From: Citreicella sp. C3M06
GTDB lineage: Bacteria > Pseudomonadota > Alphaproteobacteria > Rhodobacterales > Rhodobacteraceae
NCBI RefSeq assembly: GCF_018860705.1
Contig: NZ_JAHKQA010000069.1
Location: 1 to 64,000, forward strand
Length of the DNA stretch: 64,000 bases
Direction: 5' to 3'
Shown here: piece after piece, positions 53,026 to 61,559 of the stretch
Position numbering within the stretch: position 1 is the stretch's first letter
Layout of the letters: every line of letters starts with the position of its first letter
Notes under the pieces: model-generated
Told to the model about the DNA's origin: nothing
The model's input: the letters and a program-made list of their open reading frames with translations, nothing else
Databases searched by the model: none
Made by a program: the position numbers and the translations under genes

Positions 53026-53140
53026 GAACAACTATAGCATGCGCCGATCTGGTAAGAAATTCACGGATTCCACATCCCCAGAAATGGCGATGGTGTGATT
53101 TGCAACCTCTTGATCGACTTATCCACAACCCTGAAACGCA

Positions 53141-53178
53141 AGATGTTCGCGGACCGACAGAACGATCCGCGAACATCT
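53141..53178 (-). terminator. 13-bp inverted repeat downstream of ccr
   Basis: AGATGTTCGCGGA and its exact complement flank a 12-nt loop, 28 bp after the ccr stop. On the minus strand only a weak T-tract (TTGCGTTT) follows. It is probably the ccr terminator, but its length and symmetry also suit a protein-binding site between ccr and the lux genes. Confidence 0.6.
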
Positions 53179-53205
53179 AATACCAACCGAATCCTGAAGC
53201 TTCGG

Positions 53206-54492
53206 TTAACTACGTGCCGCCAGCGCCTCTTCAAAGGTGCGCAGCCCGGTCTTGGGCGCCTGCACCAGCACCGACATGTTGCCGGGCTTGTGCTCGTTGC
53301 GCAGCATCTTCATGTGCGCCTCGGGGATCTGCTCCCATTCGAACACCTCGGACATGCACGGATCGAGCCGCCGCTCGACCATCAGGCGGTTCGCCGAGGC
53401 CGCCTGCTTGAGATGGGCGAAATGCGAGCCCTGAAGCCGCTTCTGATGCATCCACATGTAGCGCACGTCGAAGGTGCAATTGAAACCGGTGGTGCCAGCG
53501 CAGATCACCACCATGCCGCCTTTCTTGCAGACAAGGCAGGACACCGGGAACGTCGCCTCGCCCGGATGCTCGAACACCATGTCGACGCTGACGCCCTTGC
53601 CGGTGATATCCCAGATCGCCTTGCCGAACTTGCGCGCTTCCTTGAGCCACGCGTTGTATTCCGGCGTATTGACCGTGGGCAGCTGGCCCCAGCACTTGAA
53701 ATCCTTGCGGTTGATCGCGCCCTTGGCGCCAAGGCCCAGAACGAAATCGCGCTTGTCTTCCTCCGAGATCACCGCAATGGCGTTCGCCCCCGCCGTGTTG
53801 ATCAGCTGGATGGCATAAGAGCCAAGACCGCCCGAGGCGCCCCAGACCAGCACATTCTGGCCGGGCTTGAGCTCATGCGGGTGATGGCCGAACAGCATCC
53901 GGTAGGCGGTGGCCAGCGTCAGCGTGTAGCAGGCGCTTTCTTCCCATGTCAGATGCTTGGGGCGCGGCATCAGCTGCTGCGCCTGCACGCGGGTGAACTG
54001 GCTGAACGAGCCATCGCCGGTCTCGTAGCCCCAGATGCGCTGGGTGGGCGAGAACATCGGATCGCCGCCGTTGCATTCCTCGTCGTCGCCATTGTCCTGA
54101 TTGCAATGGATGACAACCTCGTCACCGACCTTCCAGCTGGTGACCTTGTCGCCCACCGCCCAGACGATGCCAGACGCATCGGACCCCGCGATATGATACT
54201 CGGCACCATGCACATCAAACGGTGAGATCGGAATGCCCAGCCCGGCCCAGACACCGTTGTAATTGACCCCGGCGGCCATGACGAGCACCAGCACCTCGTG
54301 GCTGTCGACCTGCCATGTATCGACGACTTCCTTCTGGAACGACGTGTCGGGCTCGCCGTGACGTTCGCGGCGGATCGCCCAAGCGTACATCTTTTTTGGC
54401 ACGTAGCCGAGAGGCGGCATTTCACCGATCTCGTAAAGATCTTTTTCGGGCGCGTCGTAGGGCGCAATACCAATTTGCGTGTCCAGAGCCAT
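53206..54492 (-). CDS. ccr: Crotonyl-CoA carboxylase/reductase
   Basis: Ccr reductively carboxylates crotonyl-CoA to ethylmalonyl-CoA, the key step of the ethylmalonyl-CoA pathway of acetate assimilation. The 428-residue MDR-type protein has VLVMAAGVNYNGVWAGLGIP (about 68-87), GSDASGIVWAVGDKVTSWKV, the nucleotide-binding VLVWGASGGLGSYAIQL (about 214-230), FEHPGEATFP (active-site region) and a C-terminal PGNMSVLVQAP. Length matches the family. It diverges from ecm, the enzyme two steps later. Confidence 0.96.
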   Translation of the reverse strand: MALDTQIGIAPYDAPEKDLYEIGEMPPLGYVPKKMYAWAIRRERHGEPDTSFQKEVVDTWQVDSHEVLVLVMAAGVNYNGVWAGLGIPISPFDVHGAEYHIAGSDASGIVWAVGDKVTSWKVGDEVVIHCNQDNGDDEECNGGDPMFSPTQRIWGYETGDGSFSQFTRVQAQQLMPRPKHLTWEESACYTLTLATAYRMLFGHHPHELKPGQNVLVWGASGGLGSYAIQLINTAGANAIAVISEEDKRDFVLGLGAKGAINRKDFKCWGQLPTVNTPEYNAWLKEARKFGKAIWDITGKGVSVDMVFEHPGEATFPVSCLVCKKGGMVVICAGTTGFNCTFDVRYMWMHQKRLQGSHFAHLKQAASANRLMVERRLDPCMSEVFEWEQIPEAHMKMLRNEHKPGNMSVLVQAPKTGLRTFEEALAARS

Positions 54493-54912
54493 TCGAGGCC
54501 TCCTTCCTCAAGCGATCCTTGCGGATCTGTGTCCTCTCTCTCGACGCCGCAGTGCAGAATCGCGGCCCCGGTCTACGATTGAGATAACTTTCGTCGCGCA
54601 ACAATGCAACATCATTACCATGCATTTTGTAATTTTATGACCGAGCGGATGCAGCATCACCGCAAGCGGGCCAGCCAGAACCGCCTGCTCAGGCAAAATC
54701 TCCAAGTATCTGGATTAAAATACATGGTGCGCCGCGATTCCCTTCACGGAACCGACTGACGCGGGCGTAAACTGCCTCAAAACGCCGCGAAACCTGCCCA
54801 AGATCGTAACGCCGCCGCGTTGCGGCGAATTGACGAGACATTTTCTTTCTCATATGACGACATGAACGCAACAAGCTTGCTCACCCATTCGGACCTGCTG
54901 ACGGAGACCGAC
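54493..54912. promoter_or_regulatory. Divergent control region between ccr and ecm
   Basis: About 420 bp without a gene separate the two ethylmalonyl-CoA pathway genes, which read outward. It is more AT-rich than its surroundings near 54595-54640 and includes the inverted repeat AATGCA-N12-TGCATT (54603-54608 / 54621-54626), a candidate operator. An AT-rich TTAAAAT near 54713-54719 could be part of the ecm promoter. GGAG at 54903-54906 is the ecm ribosome-binding site. Confidence 0.5.
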
Positions 54913-56877
54913 ATGACGGAAGTTCTCAAAGACCGCCCCTGGCTGATCCGCACCTATGCGGGCCATTCCACCGCCAAGGCCTCGAACGCGCTGTACCGCA
55001 GCAATCTTGCGCGCGGGCAGACCGGCTTGTCGGTCGCCTTCGATCTGCCCACCCAGACCGGCTATGACAGCGACCACCTTCTGTCGAAGGGCGAGGTTGG
55101 CAAGGTCGGGGTTCCGGTCTGCCATCTGGGCGACATGCGCGCGCTGTTTCAGGACATCCCGCTGGAACAGATGAACACCTCGATGACGATCAACGCCACT
55201 GCCCCGTGGCTGCTGTCGCTGTATATCGCGGTGGCCGAAGAACAGGGCGCGGATATCACCAAGCTGCAAGGCACGGTGCAGAACGACCTGATCAAAGAAT
55301 ACCTGTCGCGCGGCACCTATATCTGCCCGCCGAAACCGTCGCTGAAGATGATCGGCGACGTGGCGGAATATTGCTATACCAACGTGCCGAAATGGAACCC
55401 GATGAACGTGTGTTCCTACCATCTGCAAGAAGCCGGTGCGACGCCCGAACAGGAGCTGGCCTTTGCGCTGGCCACTGGCATCGCGGTGCTCGACGAGCTT
55501 AGGCCCCGCGTCGCCGATGCGGATTTCCCGGCGCTGTGCGGGCGGATTTCGTTCTTCGTCAACGCGGGCATCCGGTTCGTGACCGAGATGTGCAAGATGC
55601 GCGCCTTTGTCGATCTGTGGGACGAGATCCTTGAACAACGCTATGGCATCGCCGACGCGAAATACCGCCGCTTCCGCTACGGGGTACAGGTGAACTCGCT
55701 TGGCCTGACCGAACAGCAGCCCGAAAACAACGTCTACCGCATCCTGATCGAAATGCTGGCGGTGACGCTGTCGAAAAAGGCCCGTGCCCGCGCGGTGCAG
55801 CTTCCGGCGTGGAACGAGGCGCTTGGCCTGCCTCGGCCGTGGGATCAGCAATGGTCGATGCGGATGCAACAGATCCTCGCCTATGAAACCGACCTGCTGG
55901 AATTCGGCGATCTGTTCGATGGCAACCCGGCGGTGGATGCCAAGGTCGAAGCCCTGAAAGACGGTGCGCGCGCCGAGCTTGGCAATATCGACAGCATGGG
56001 CGGCGCGATCGGCGCCATCGACTACATGAAATCGCGGCTGGTCGAGTCCAACGCCGAGCGCCTCAACCGGATCGAGCGCAACGAGACCATCGTCGTCGGC
56101 GTCAACAAGTGGACAGAGGGCGAGCCCTCGCCGCTGCTCGGCGAAGACGGCGGCATCATGGTTGTCGACCCAGCGGTCGAGCAGGAACAGATCGACCGCC
56201 TGAACGCTTGGCGCGCCGAGCGCGACCATACCGAGGTGCAGGCTGCGCTTGCCGAGCTGCGCGCCGCCGCCCTTGAGGGTCGCAACGTCATGCCCGCCTC
56301 GATCCGCGCGGCGCGCGCCGGGGTCACCACCGGCGAATGGGCGCAGCAGATGCGCGCCGTGCACGGCGAATACCGCGGGCCGACCGGGGTGTCGCGCGCG
56401 GTGTCGAACAAGACCGAAGGGCTCGACGACATCCGCGAGGCGGTGAACGCGGTCAGCGATCGCCTTGGCAAGCGCCTGCGCTTTCTTGTCGGCAAGCCGG
56501 GGCTGGACGGGCATTCGAACGGCGCCGAACAGATCGCCTTTCGCGCCCGCGACTGCGGCATGGAAATCGACTATGAAGGCATTCGCCTGACGCCCGAACA
56601 GATCGTCGAGGCCGCCAAGTCCGGGGCCCATGTGGTCGGGCTTTCGATCCTGTCGGGAAGCCACATTCCGCTGGTCGAAGACCTGATGCAACGGATGCGC
56701 GCCGAGGGTCTGGGCCATGTGCCGGTGGTTGTCGGCGGCATCATTCCCGATGACGACGCAAAGCGACTGACCGCAATGGGCGTGGCAAAGGTCTACACTC
56801 CGAAAGATTTTGTGCTGAACACGATCATGACGGATATCGTGTCCCTAGCCGATCCCAAGGCAGAAGCTGCGGAATAA
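54913..56877 (+). CDS. ecm: (2R)-ethylmalonyl-CoA mutase, B12-dependent
   Basis: Ecm uses adenosylcobalamin to convert ethylmalonyl-CoA to methylsuccinyl-CoA. The 654-residue single-chain mutase has an N-terminal catalytic TIM barrel (RPWLIRTYAGHSTA; GLSVAFDLPTQTGYDSD) and a C-terminal B12-binding domain with the base-off DxHxxG motif in GLDGHSNGAEQ (about 529-539), followed by GLSILSGSH and VVVGGIIP. It resembles methylmalonyl-CoA mutase, but the divergent pairing with ccr and the length favour Ecm. The start MTEVLKDRPW follows GGAG; an earlier ATG at 54820 was rejected. Confidence 0.92.
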   Translation: MTEVLKDRPWLIRTYAGHSTAKASNALYRSNLARGQTGLSVAFDLPTQTGYDSDHLLSKGEVGKVGVPVCHLGDMRALFQDIPLEQMNTSMTINATAPWLLSLYIAVAEEQGADITKLQGTVQNDLIKEYLSRGTYICPPKPSLKMIGDVAEYCYTNVPKWNPMNVCSYHLQEAGATPEQELAFALATGIAVLDELRPRVADADFPALCGRISFFVNAGIRFVTEMCKMRAFVDLWDEILEQRYGIADAKYRRFRYGVQVNSLGLTEQQPENNVYRILIEMLAVTLSKKARARAVQLPAWNEALGLPRPWDQQWSMRMQQILAYETDLLEFGDLFDGNPAVDAKVEALKDGARAELGNIDSMGGAIGAIDYMKSRLVESNAERLNRIERNETIVVGVNKWTEGEPSPLLGEDGGIMVVDPAVEQEQIDRLNAWRAERDHTEVQAALAELRAAALEGRNVMPASIRAARAGVTTGEWAQQMRAVHGEYRGPTGVSRAVSNKTEGLDDIREAVNAVSDRLGKRLRFLVGKPGLDGHSNGAEQIAFRARDCGMEIDYEGIRLTPEQIVEAAKSGAHVVGLSILSGSHIPLVEDLMQRMRAEGLGHVPVVVGGIIPDDDAKRLTAMGVAKVYTPKDFVLNTIMTDIVSLADPKAEAAE

Positions 56878-57030
56878 GCCTTGAGTTACAATACGGTTAC
56901 TCTACCCCAGCCATCCAATGAAATAGGGATACCGTCGCGTTTGTGAATTGCTGACACATATTTAAACTTGTTTTTACCTGAAATTAACAAAAATAGAGGA
57001 GCGATAAGCTTCCACTAGAAAGGCAAGAAT

Positions 57031-57342
57031 ATGGATATCGATCTCGACATGCTTTCCCACGACGAGTTGAAAAAGCTCAAGTCCGATGTGGAACGTGCGA
57101 TCAATACGGTAGATGCCCGCCGCAAGGCCGAAGCGAAACGAGCTGCGGAACAGGCGGCAAAGGAATTCGGCTTCTCGCTTGAAGAAGTGCTCAACGCACC
57201 GCCGGTCAAAGGTTCGAAGGGCGCGCCGAAATTCGCCAATCCCGCCGATCCCTCGCAAACATGGACAGGACGCGGTCGCAAGCCGAACTGGGTGAACGAA
57301 GCCCTTGCCGCGGGCAAGGCACTGGACGATCTGGCCATCTGA
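57031..57342 (+). CDS. H-NS family nucleoid-associated protein
   Basis: A 103-residue H-NS-type DNA-binding protein. It has an N-terminal coiled-coil dimerisation region (LSHDELKKLKSDVERAINTV ... EAKRAAEQAAKEFGF, about 8-47) and a C-terminal DNA-binding segment with the H-NS signature WTGRGRKPNWV (about 80-90). It sits behind an unusually AT-rich leader (56880-57030), which may itself be a target for silencing. deoD begins directly after its stop codon. Confidence 0.88.
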   Translation: MDIDLDMLSHDELKKLKSDVERAINTVDARRKAEAKRAAEQAAKEFGFSLEEVLNAPPVKGSKGAPKFANPADPSQTWTGRGRKPNWVNEALAAGKALDDLAI

Positions 57343-58047
57343 ATGACCATCCATATCGGTGCCGAACCGGGGCAGATTGCCGAAACCGTCCTATTGCCCG
57401 GTGATCCATTGCGCGCGGAATGGGCCGCAAAGACCTTTCTGGAAAATCCTATATGCGTCAATCGCGTACGAGGTATGTTGGGGTTCACCGGCACTTGGAA
57501 TGGTCATCGCGTGACGATTCATGGCTCGGGCATGGGAATGCCGAGCCTGTCGATCTATGCCAATGAATTGATCCGCGATTATGGCGCAAAGACGCTGGTG
57601 CGTATCGGGTCTTGCGGCGCGATGCAGCAAAACATCGGCCTGCGGGATGTCATCCTTGCGATGACCGCGTCTTCATTGTCAACACCGTCTCTCGGCATAT
57701 TTCGGGAATTGAATTTCGCGCCTTGCGCGAATTTCAATCTTTTACAAAATGCTGTTACCGCAGCAAAGAATATCGGAGCGACCTGTCATGTCGGCGGCGT
57801 CTATTCGGCGGATGTCTTCTATGACGAGCGCCCCGATCTGAATGACATCATGATCCGGCACGGCATTCTTGGCGTCGAGATGGAAGCGGCAGAGCTTTAT
57901 AACCTTGCCGCCCGCCACGGGGTGCGCGCGCTTGCCGTGCTGACCGTCTCGGATCACCTGCTGACCCACGAGGCGCTGCCGTCCGAAGACCGGCAGAGCT
58001 CTTTCGGGGATATGGTGCAAATCGCACTCGAGGCGGCCTTCGCCTGA
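57343..58047 (+). CDS. deoD: Purine-nucleoside phosphorylase DeoD
   Basis: DeoD phosphorolyses purine (deoxy)nucleosides to base and (deoxy)ribose-1-phosphate. The 234-residue trimeric/hexameric NP-II enzyme has [13 protein letters not shown] (about 17-29), [22 protein letters not shown] (about 87-94), [14 protein letters not shown] (about 178) and the catalytic VSDHLLT (about 202). It begins at the base right after the H-NS stop codon, so the two are probably cotranscribed, an unusual pairing. It converges on the DUF1989 gene with a 3-bp gap. Confidence 0.94.
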   Translation: MTIHIGAEPGQIAETVLLPGDPLRAEWAAKTFLENPICVNRVRGMLGFTGTWNGHRVTIHGSGMGMPSLSIYANELIRDYGAKTLVRIGSCGAMQQNIGLRDVILAMTASSLSTPSLGIFRELNFAPCANFNLLQNAVTAAKNIGATCHVGGVYSADVFYDERPDLNDIMIRHGILGVEMEAAELYNLAARHGVRALAVLTVSDHLLTHEALPSEDRQSSFGDMVQIALEAAFA

Positions 58048-58050
58048 GCG

Positions 58051-58896
58051 TCAGCGTCCGTGGCTGCGGTTGTACCCGTTGGCCACGGGCGGGTTCCAGC
58101 CCTGCAACGCGCCCGCCGCCGGGGCCAGCACCTCGACCTGCAGCGGAAAGCAGGCGGCGCTGTCCGAACTGTGCTGCGCAGAGCAATCGCCGCCCGGACA
58201 GGCGCTGAGCGCGCCCAGCAGGTCAATCTCGGCGAACAGCGTCAGGTGATCGCCGGGGCGCACCGGACTGGCCTTCATGAAATATTGCCCGGTGTCGCGG
58301 GTGAACCCGGTACACATGAAGACGTTGAGCACGTCATGCACATGCGGCTCTGCCTCGAGCAGCGGCAGCCCGGTGGCATCCGACAGCGCGCGGGTCAGGT
58401 TGGAATGGCAGCAATGGTGGTATTGTGTGCCCGCCAGAAGATTGCCGGTGTAAGGATCGCAGCGGGTGCCGATCACATCATGCACAGACCCGCCGAACCC
58501 GTCGATACCATACCAGCCCAGCGTATCCTCCACGATGGTCGCCATCGGGCGCAGGTGCGGAAAGCTCGACCACAGCCGCTCGGCGGTGCTGACATGGGTG
58601 CCGTGCAACGCCCGTGTCTTTCCCGAATAGAACCGCTCTGTCAGATCGCCGTCATGCCACAGGTTGAGGTCTCCGACCTGCGGCCCGTCCACGCTGGTGA
58701 TGCGAAAGAACTGCCCCGCCCTGACCCGGAAATGGCAGGCCTCACGCGGCGGCGCCAACACGGATGACACGACCTGCGCGCCCTCCAGCGCAGAGGCGTA
58801 AAGCGCCATGTCCGGCACCGGCAGCGTGTCGTTCGGGTAGCAGATCACCGGCGGGATGGCGCGGCGGGCGTCAGCATCGGGCGGGGCTTGGGTCAT
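58051..58896 (-). CDS. Urea carboxylase-associated DUF1989 protein
   Basis: A 281-residue protein of the DUF1989 (urea carboxylase-associated) family. Visible blocks are FRVRAGQFFRITSVDGPQVG (about 55-74), DLNLWHDGDLTERF, TLGWYGIDGFGGSVHDVIG and QYHHCCHSNLTRAL (about 158), with His/Cys residues suited to metal binding. Such proteins accompany urea carboxylase/allophanate hydrolase and ABC uptake genes in urea/guanidine degradation; none of those enzymes is here, but a Liv-type transporter follows on the same strand. The start at 58896 lies ahead of the conserved region; a start 42 bases upstream is possible. Confidence 0.83.
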   Translation of the reverse strand: MTQAPPDADARRAIPPVICYPNDTLPVPDMALYASALEGAQVVSSVLAPPREACHFRVRAGQFFRITSVDGPQVGDLNLWHDGDLTERFYSGKTRALHGTHVSTAERLWSSFPHLRPMATIVEDTLGWYGIDGFGGSVHDVIGTRCDPYTGNLLAGTQYHHCCHSNLTRALSDATGLPLLEAEPHVHDVLNVFMCTGFTRDTGQYFMKASPVRPGDHLTLFAEIDLLGALSACPGGDCSAQHSSDSAACFPLQVEVLAPAAGALQGWNPPVANGYNRSHGR

Positions 58897-59153
58897 GGTC
58901 GTGTCCTGTCCTGCAAGACCCCGATCTACCCGCAACACCGGAACGGTGGCAAGTCAGACGACGGTCATTCGACCGGCTTCATCCCATGTGCCGTCATTGC
59001 GGCATCTGTCTCCTGCGCGCCGATGGTGCGGCGGATCAGCCAGTCTTTGTGGCTGGCGGTGAAAATCACCTTCGTCCGCCAGACCCAAGCGGAATTATTG
59101 GCGCGTTGGCGTGACTCCGCCGCGCGGCGTGGATCGGTCGGTCATGGGTCTGG
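58897..59153. other. Gap between DUF1989 gene and livF
   Basis: No secure gene. A minus-strand frame from a GTG at 59069 to a TGA at 58965 encodes 34 residues (MIFTASHKDWLIRRTIGAQE...), which looks protein-like but has no start support or recognised family; it may be a gene remnant. Otherwise nothing is evident. Confidence 0.35.
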
Positions 59154-59837
59154 TCACAGACCTAGCATCGCCTCGACCACGTCAGGGCTCAGCGCCGACA
59201 TGGTGCCATCCCAGACACTGCGCCCGCGTTCCAGAATGACGACGCGGTCACAGGCGCCGCGCAGTTCTTTCAGCGACTTGTCGATGACCAGCATCGACAT
59301 GCCGCTTGCCTTGAGCGTCGCGATGGCGGCCCAGATCTCGGCGCGCACGGTCGGGGCAAGGCCCTCGGTCGCCTCGTCAAGGATCAGCAGCCGCGGATTG
59401 GTCATCAGCGCGCGCCCGATGGCCAGCATCTGCTGCTCTCCGCCCGAAAGCGAACCGGCAAGCTGGCCGCGCCGCTCCCCGAGCCTTGGAAACAGCGCCT
59501 CGACCTTGGCCGCATCCCACGCGCCGGGGCGGGCGGCGGCGGACAGGTTCTCGGTCACGCTCAGATCGCGAAAGCAGCGCCGCCCTTCGGGCACAAGCCC
59601 GATGCCAAGCCGCGCCGCCCGGTGCGATGGCAGGCGCGACAGGTCGTGCCCATCGAACACCAGCGCGCCCTTCGCAGGCATCATCCGGCAGATGCAACGC
59701 ACCGTGGTAGTCTTGCCCATGCCGTTGCGGCCCATCATGGCCAGCGCCTCGCCCTCGGCGATCTCGAAATCGACGCCGAACAGCGCCTGCGTTGCACCAT
59801 AGGACGCGGTGAGCTGGCTGAGCGACAGCAGCGTCAT
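59154..59837 (-). CDS. livF: Branched-chain amino-acid-type ABC transporter ATPase LivF
   Basis: One of the two ATPases of a Liv-type importer. The 227-residue protein has Walker A MGRNGMGKTT (about 35-44), GLVPEGRRCFRDLSVTENL (Q-loop region), signature LSGGEQQ (about 129), Walker B LLILDEATEGLAP, and ends shortly after the switch region. The switch position reads VIDK rather than the usual VEQ/VEH form, so the switch histidine is missing, as in many LivF proteins. It overlaps livG by 4 bp. Confidence 0.92.
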   Translation of the reverse strand: MTLLSLSQLTASYGATQALFGVDFEIAEGEALAMMGRNGMGKTTTVRCICRMMPAKGALVFDGHDLSRLPSHRAARLGIGLVPEGRRCFRDLSVTENLSAAARPGAWDAAKVEALFPRLGERRGQLAGSLSGGEQQMLAIGRALMTNPRLLILDEATEGLAPTVRAEIWAAIATLKASGMSMLVIDKSLKELRGACDRVVILERGRSVWDGTMSALSPDVVEAMLGL

Positions 59838-60583
59838 GCCTCGTCCCCCAGATAGGCTTCGCGCACGCGCGGATCGGCGCGGATTTCATCGACTGTTCCG
59901 GTCGCAATGACGCGCCCGTAGACCAGTACGCTGATCCGGTCGGCCAGCGCGAACACCGCATCCATGTCATGTTCCACCAGCAGGATCGGCGCGCGATCCT
60001 GCAGCCGGTCGAGAAAGCCGGTCAGCCGTTTCGACCCTTCGGCCCCCAGCCCCGCCATCGGCTCATCCATCACGAAAGCGCGCGGCCTGAGCGTCAGTGC
60101 CACGGCGACTTCAAGCTGGCGGCGCTGACCGTGGCTCAGCTCGGCGGTGCGGGTCTGGGCAAAATCGAGCAACCCGGCCTCGTGCAGCGCGCTCTCGGCG
60201 ATGTCGCGCAAGGCTTGATCAGCCGAGACCCGTGAGAAAAACCGCCACGGCCGCCCTGACGCCCCAAGCGCGCCCAGCAGCGCGTTCTGCAGCACCGTCT
60301 GTTCCATCGCCAGCGCCGAGGTCTGAAAGGTGCGGGCAAGGCCCATGCGGGCGCGCGCCTCGGTTGGCAGGGCGGTGACATCGCGGCCAAGGAATTCGAC
60401 ACGCCCGGAATCGGGGCGCAGCGCCCCGCAGATCTGCGCGATCAGCGTGGATTTTCCCGCGCCGTTGGGGCCGATGATAGCGTGGATCTCGCCCTGCTTC
60501 AGGGTGATCGAGATGCCTTCGCTGGCGCGCAGCGCGCCAAAGGCCTTGTGCAGTTCATGGGTGCGCAGGATCGTGTCAGGCAT
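59834..60583 (-). CDS. livG: Branched-chain amino-acid-type ABC transporter ATPase LivG
   Basis: The second ATPase of the importer. The 249-residue protein has Walker A GPNGAGKST (about 37-45), ARTFQTSALAMEQTVLQNAL (Q-loop), signature LSHGQRR (in place of LSGGQ, a common LivG form), Walker B AFVMDEPMAGLG, the switch VEHDMD, and a LivG-type C-terminal DEIRADPRVREAYLG. The ATG at 60583 lies ahead of the first strand; it overlaps livM by 8 bp and livF by 4 bp. Confidence 0.93.
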   Translation of the reverse strand: MPDTILRTHELHKAFGALRASEGISITLKQGEIHAIIGPNGAGKSTLIAQICGALRPDSGRVEFLGRDVTALPTEARARMGLARTFQTSALAMEQTVLQNALLGALGASGRPWRFFSRVSADQALRDIAESALHEAGLLDFAQTRTAELSHGQRRQLEVAVALTLRPRAFVMDEPMAGLGAEGSKRLTGFLDRLQDRAPILLVEHDMDAVFALADRISVLVYGRVIATGTVDEIRADPRVREAYLGDEA

Positions 60584-61559
60584 CCGGGCGCTCCTTTCCG
60601 CAGACAAGGCCGATCAGCCCGCCGCGCCCGAACAGCACCACCGCCAGCAGCACAACACCAAGGATAATCTGCCAGTAATCGCTGACACCGCCGAGCCAAT
60701 GTTCGAGCGCAACGTAGAACACCGCGCCGACAACCGGACCGAACAGGCGCGCAACGCCGCCGATGATGACAAACACCATGATCTCGCCCGACATCTGCCA
60801 GCTGAGCATCGACGGGCTGACAAAGCGGTTGAGATCGGCAAACAGCGCTCCTGACAGCCCCGTCACCGCGCCCGAGATCACCAGCGCCACGAGGTACAGC
60901 CGCTTTGGATCCAGCCCCACCGCCTGCACCCGCGCGGGCACCTGCCGCGCCGCGTCCAGCGCCAGCCCGAAAGGCGAGCGGCGCAGCCGCGCATGACCCC
61001 ACAGCGCAAGGCACAGCCACGCAAGGCAGATGCCGTAGAACTGGATCGGGTCCAGCGTGTTCAGCCCCGGAAAACCGTTGCGGACATAGATGCTCAGCCC
61101 ATCTTCACCGCCATAGGCCGGCCATGAAATCGCGAAGAAATACGCCATCTGGCCAAAGGCCAGCGTGATCATGATGAAATACACCCCCGAGGTGCGCAGG
61201 CTGAGCAGCCCGATCAGCCATGCCGCCAGCGCCGAAGCCGCTGCCGCCACCAGCCAGATCACCGGCATCGCCTTGGTGCCCTCCAGCGTGAAGAGCCCGT
61301 CATAGAGCGGCGTGTAGCTCTGGGCATGGCTTGCCAGAACACCCATCGCATAGCCGCCGATGCCAAAGAACACCGCGTGGCCAAGGCTGACCAGCCCGCC
61401 CATCCCCAGTGCGATGTTCAGCCCGACCGCCGCCAGCGCAAAGATCACCGCCCGCGTCGCCAGCGTGATGGTGAACGGTTCGTCCGCCCAAAGCGCCCAG
61501 CCCGGCACCACAACCAGCCCGGCCAGCAGCAACGCGTTCAACAGACGTTCGCGGCTCAT
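60576..61559 (-). CDS. livM: Branched-chain amino-acid-type ABC permease LivM
   Basis: A 327-residue membrane permease with about eight to nine hydrophobic segments and the LivM signature region FALAAVGLNIALGMGGLVSLGH (in two parts, about 38-59) and GAVTGLSGALFADL (about 240). The ATG at 61559 fits because a permease helix begins soon after; a longer open frame continuing into livH is an artefact of overlap. It overlaps livH by 4 bp. Confidence 0.92.
   Translation of the reverse strand: MSRERLLNALLLAGLVVVPGWALWADEPFTITLATRAVIFALAAVGLNIALGMGGLVSLGHAVFFGIGGYAMGVLASHAQSYTPLYDGLFTLEGTKAMPVIWLVAAAASALAAWLIGLLSLRTSGVYFIMITLAFGQMAYFFAISWPAYGGEDGLSIYVRNGFPGLNTLDPIQFYGICLAWLCLALWGHARLRRSPFGLALDAARQVPARVQAVGLDPKRLYLVALVISGAVTGLSGALFADLNRFVSPSMLSWQMSGEIMVFVIIGGVARLFGPVVGAVFYVALEHWLGGVSDYWQIILGVVLLAVVLFGRGGLIGLVCGKERPDA

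Noticed and set aside
54850-56718. 622-codon minus-strand frame over ecm
   Set aside because: Shadow of the ecm codon pattern; product rich in His, Arg and Gln with no domain.
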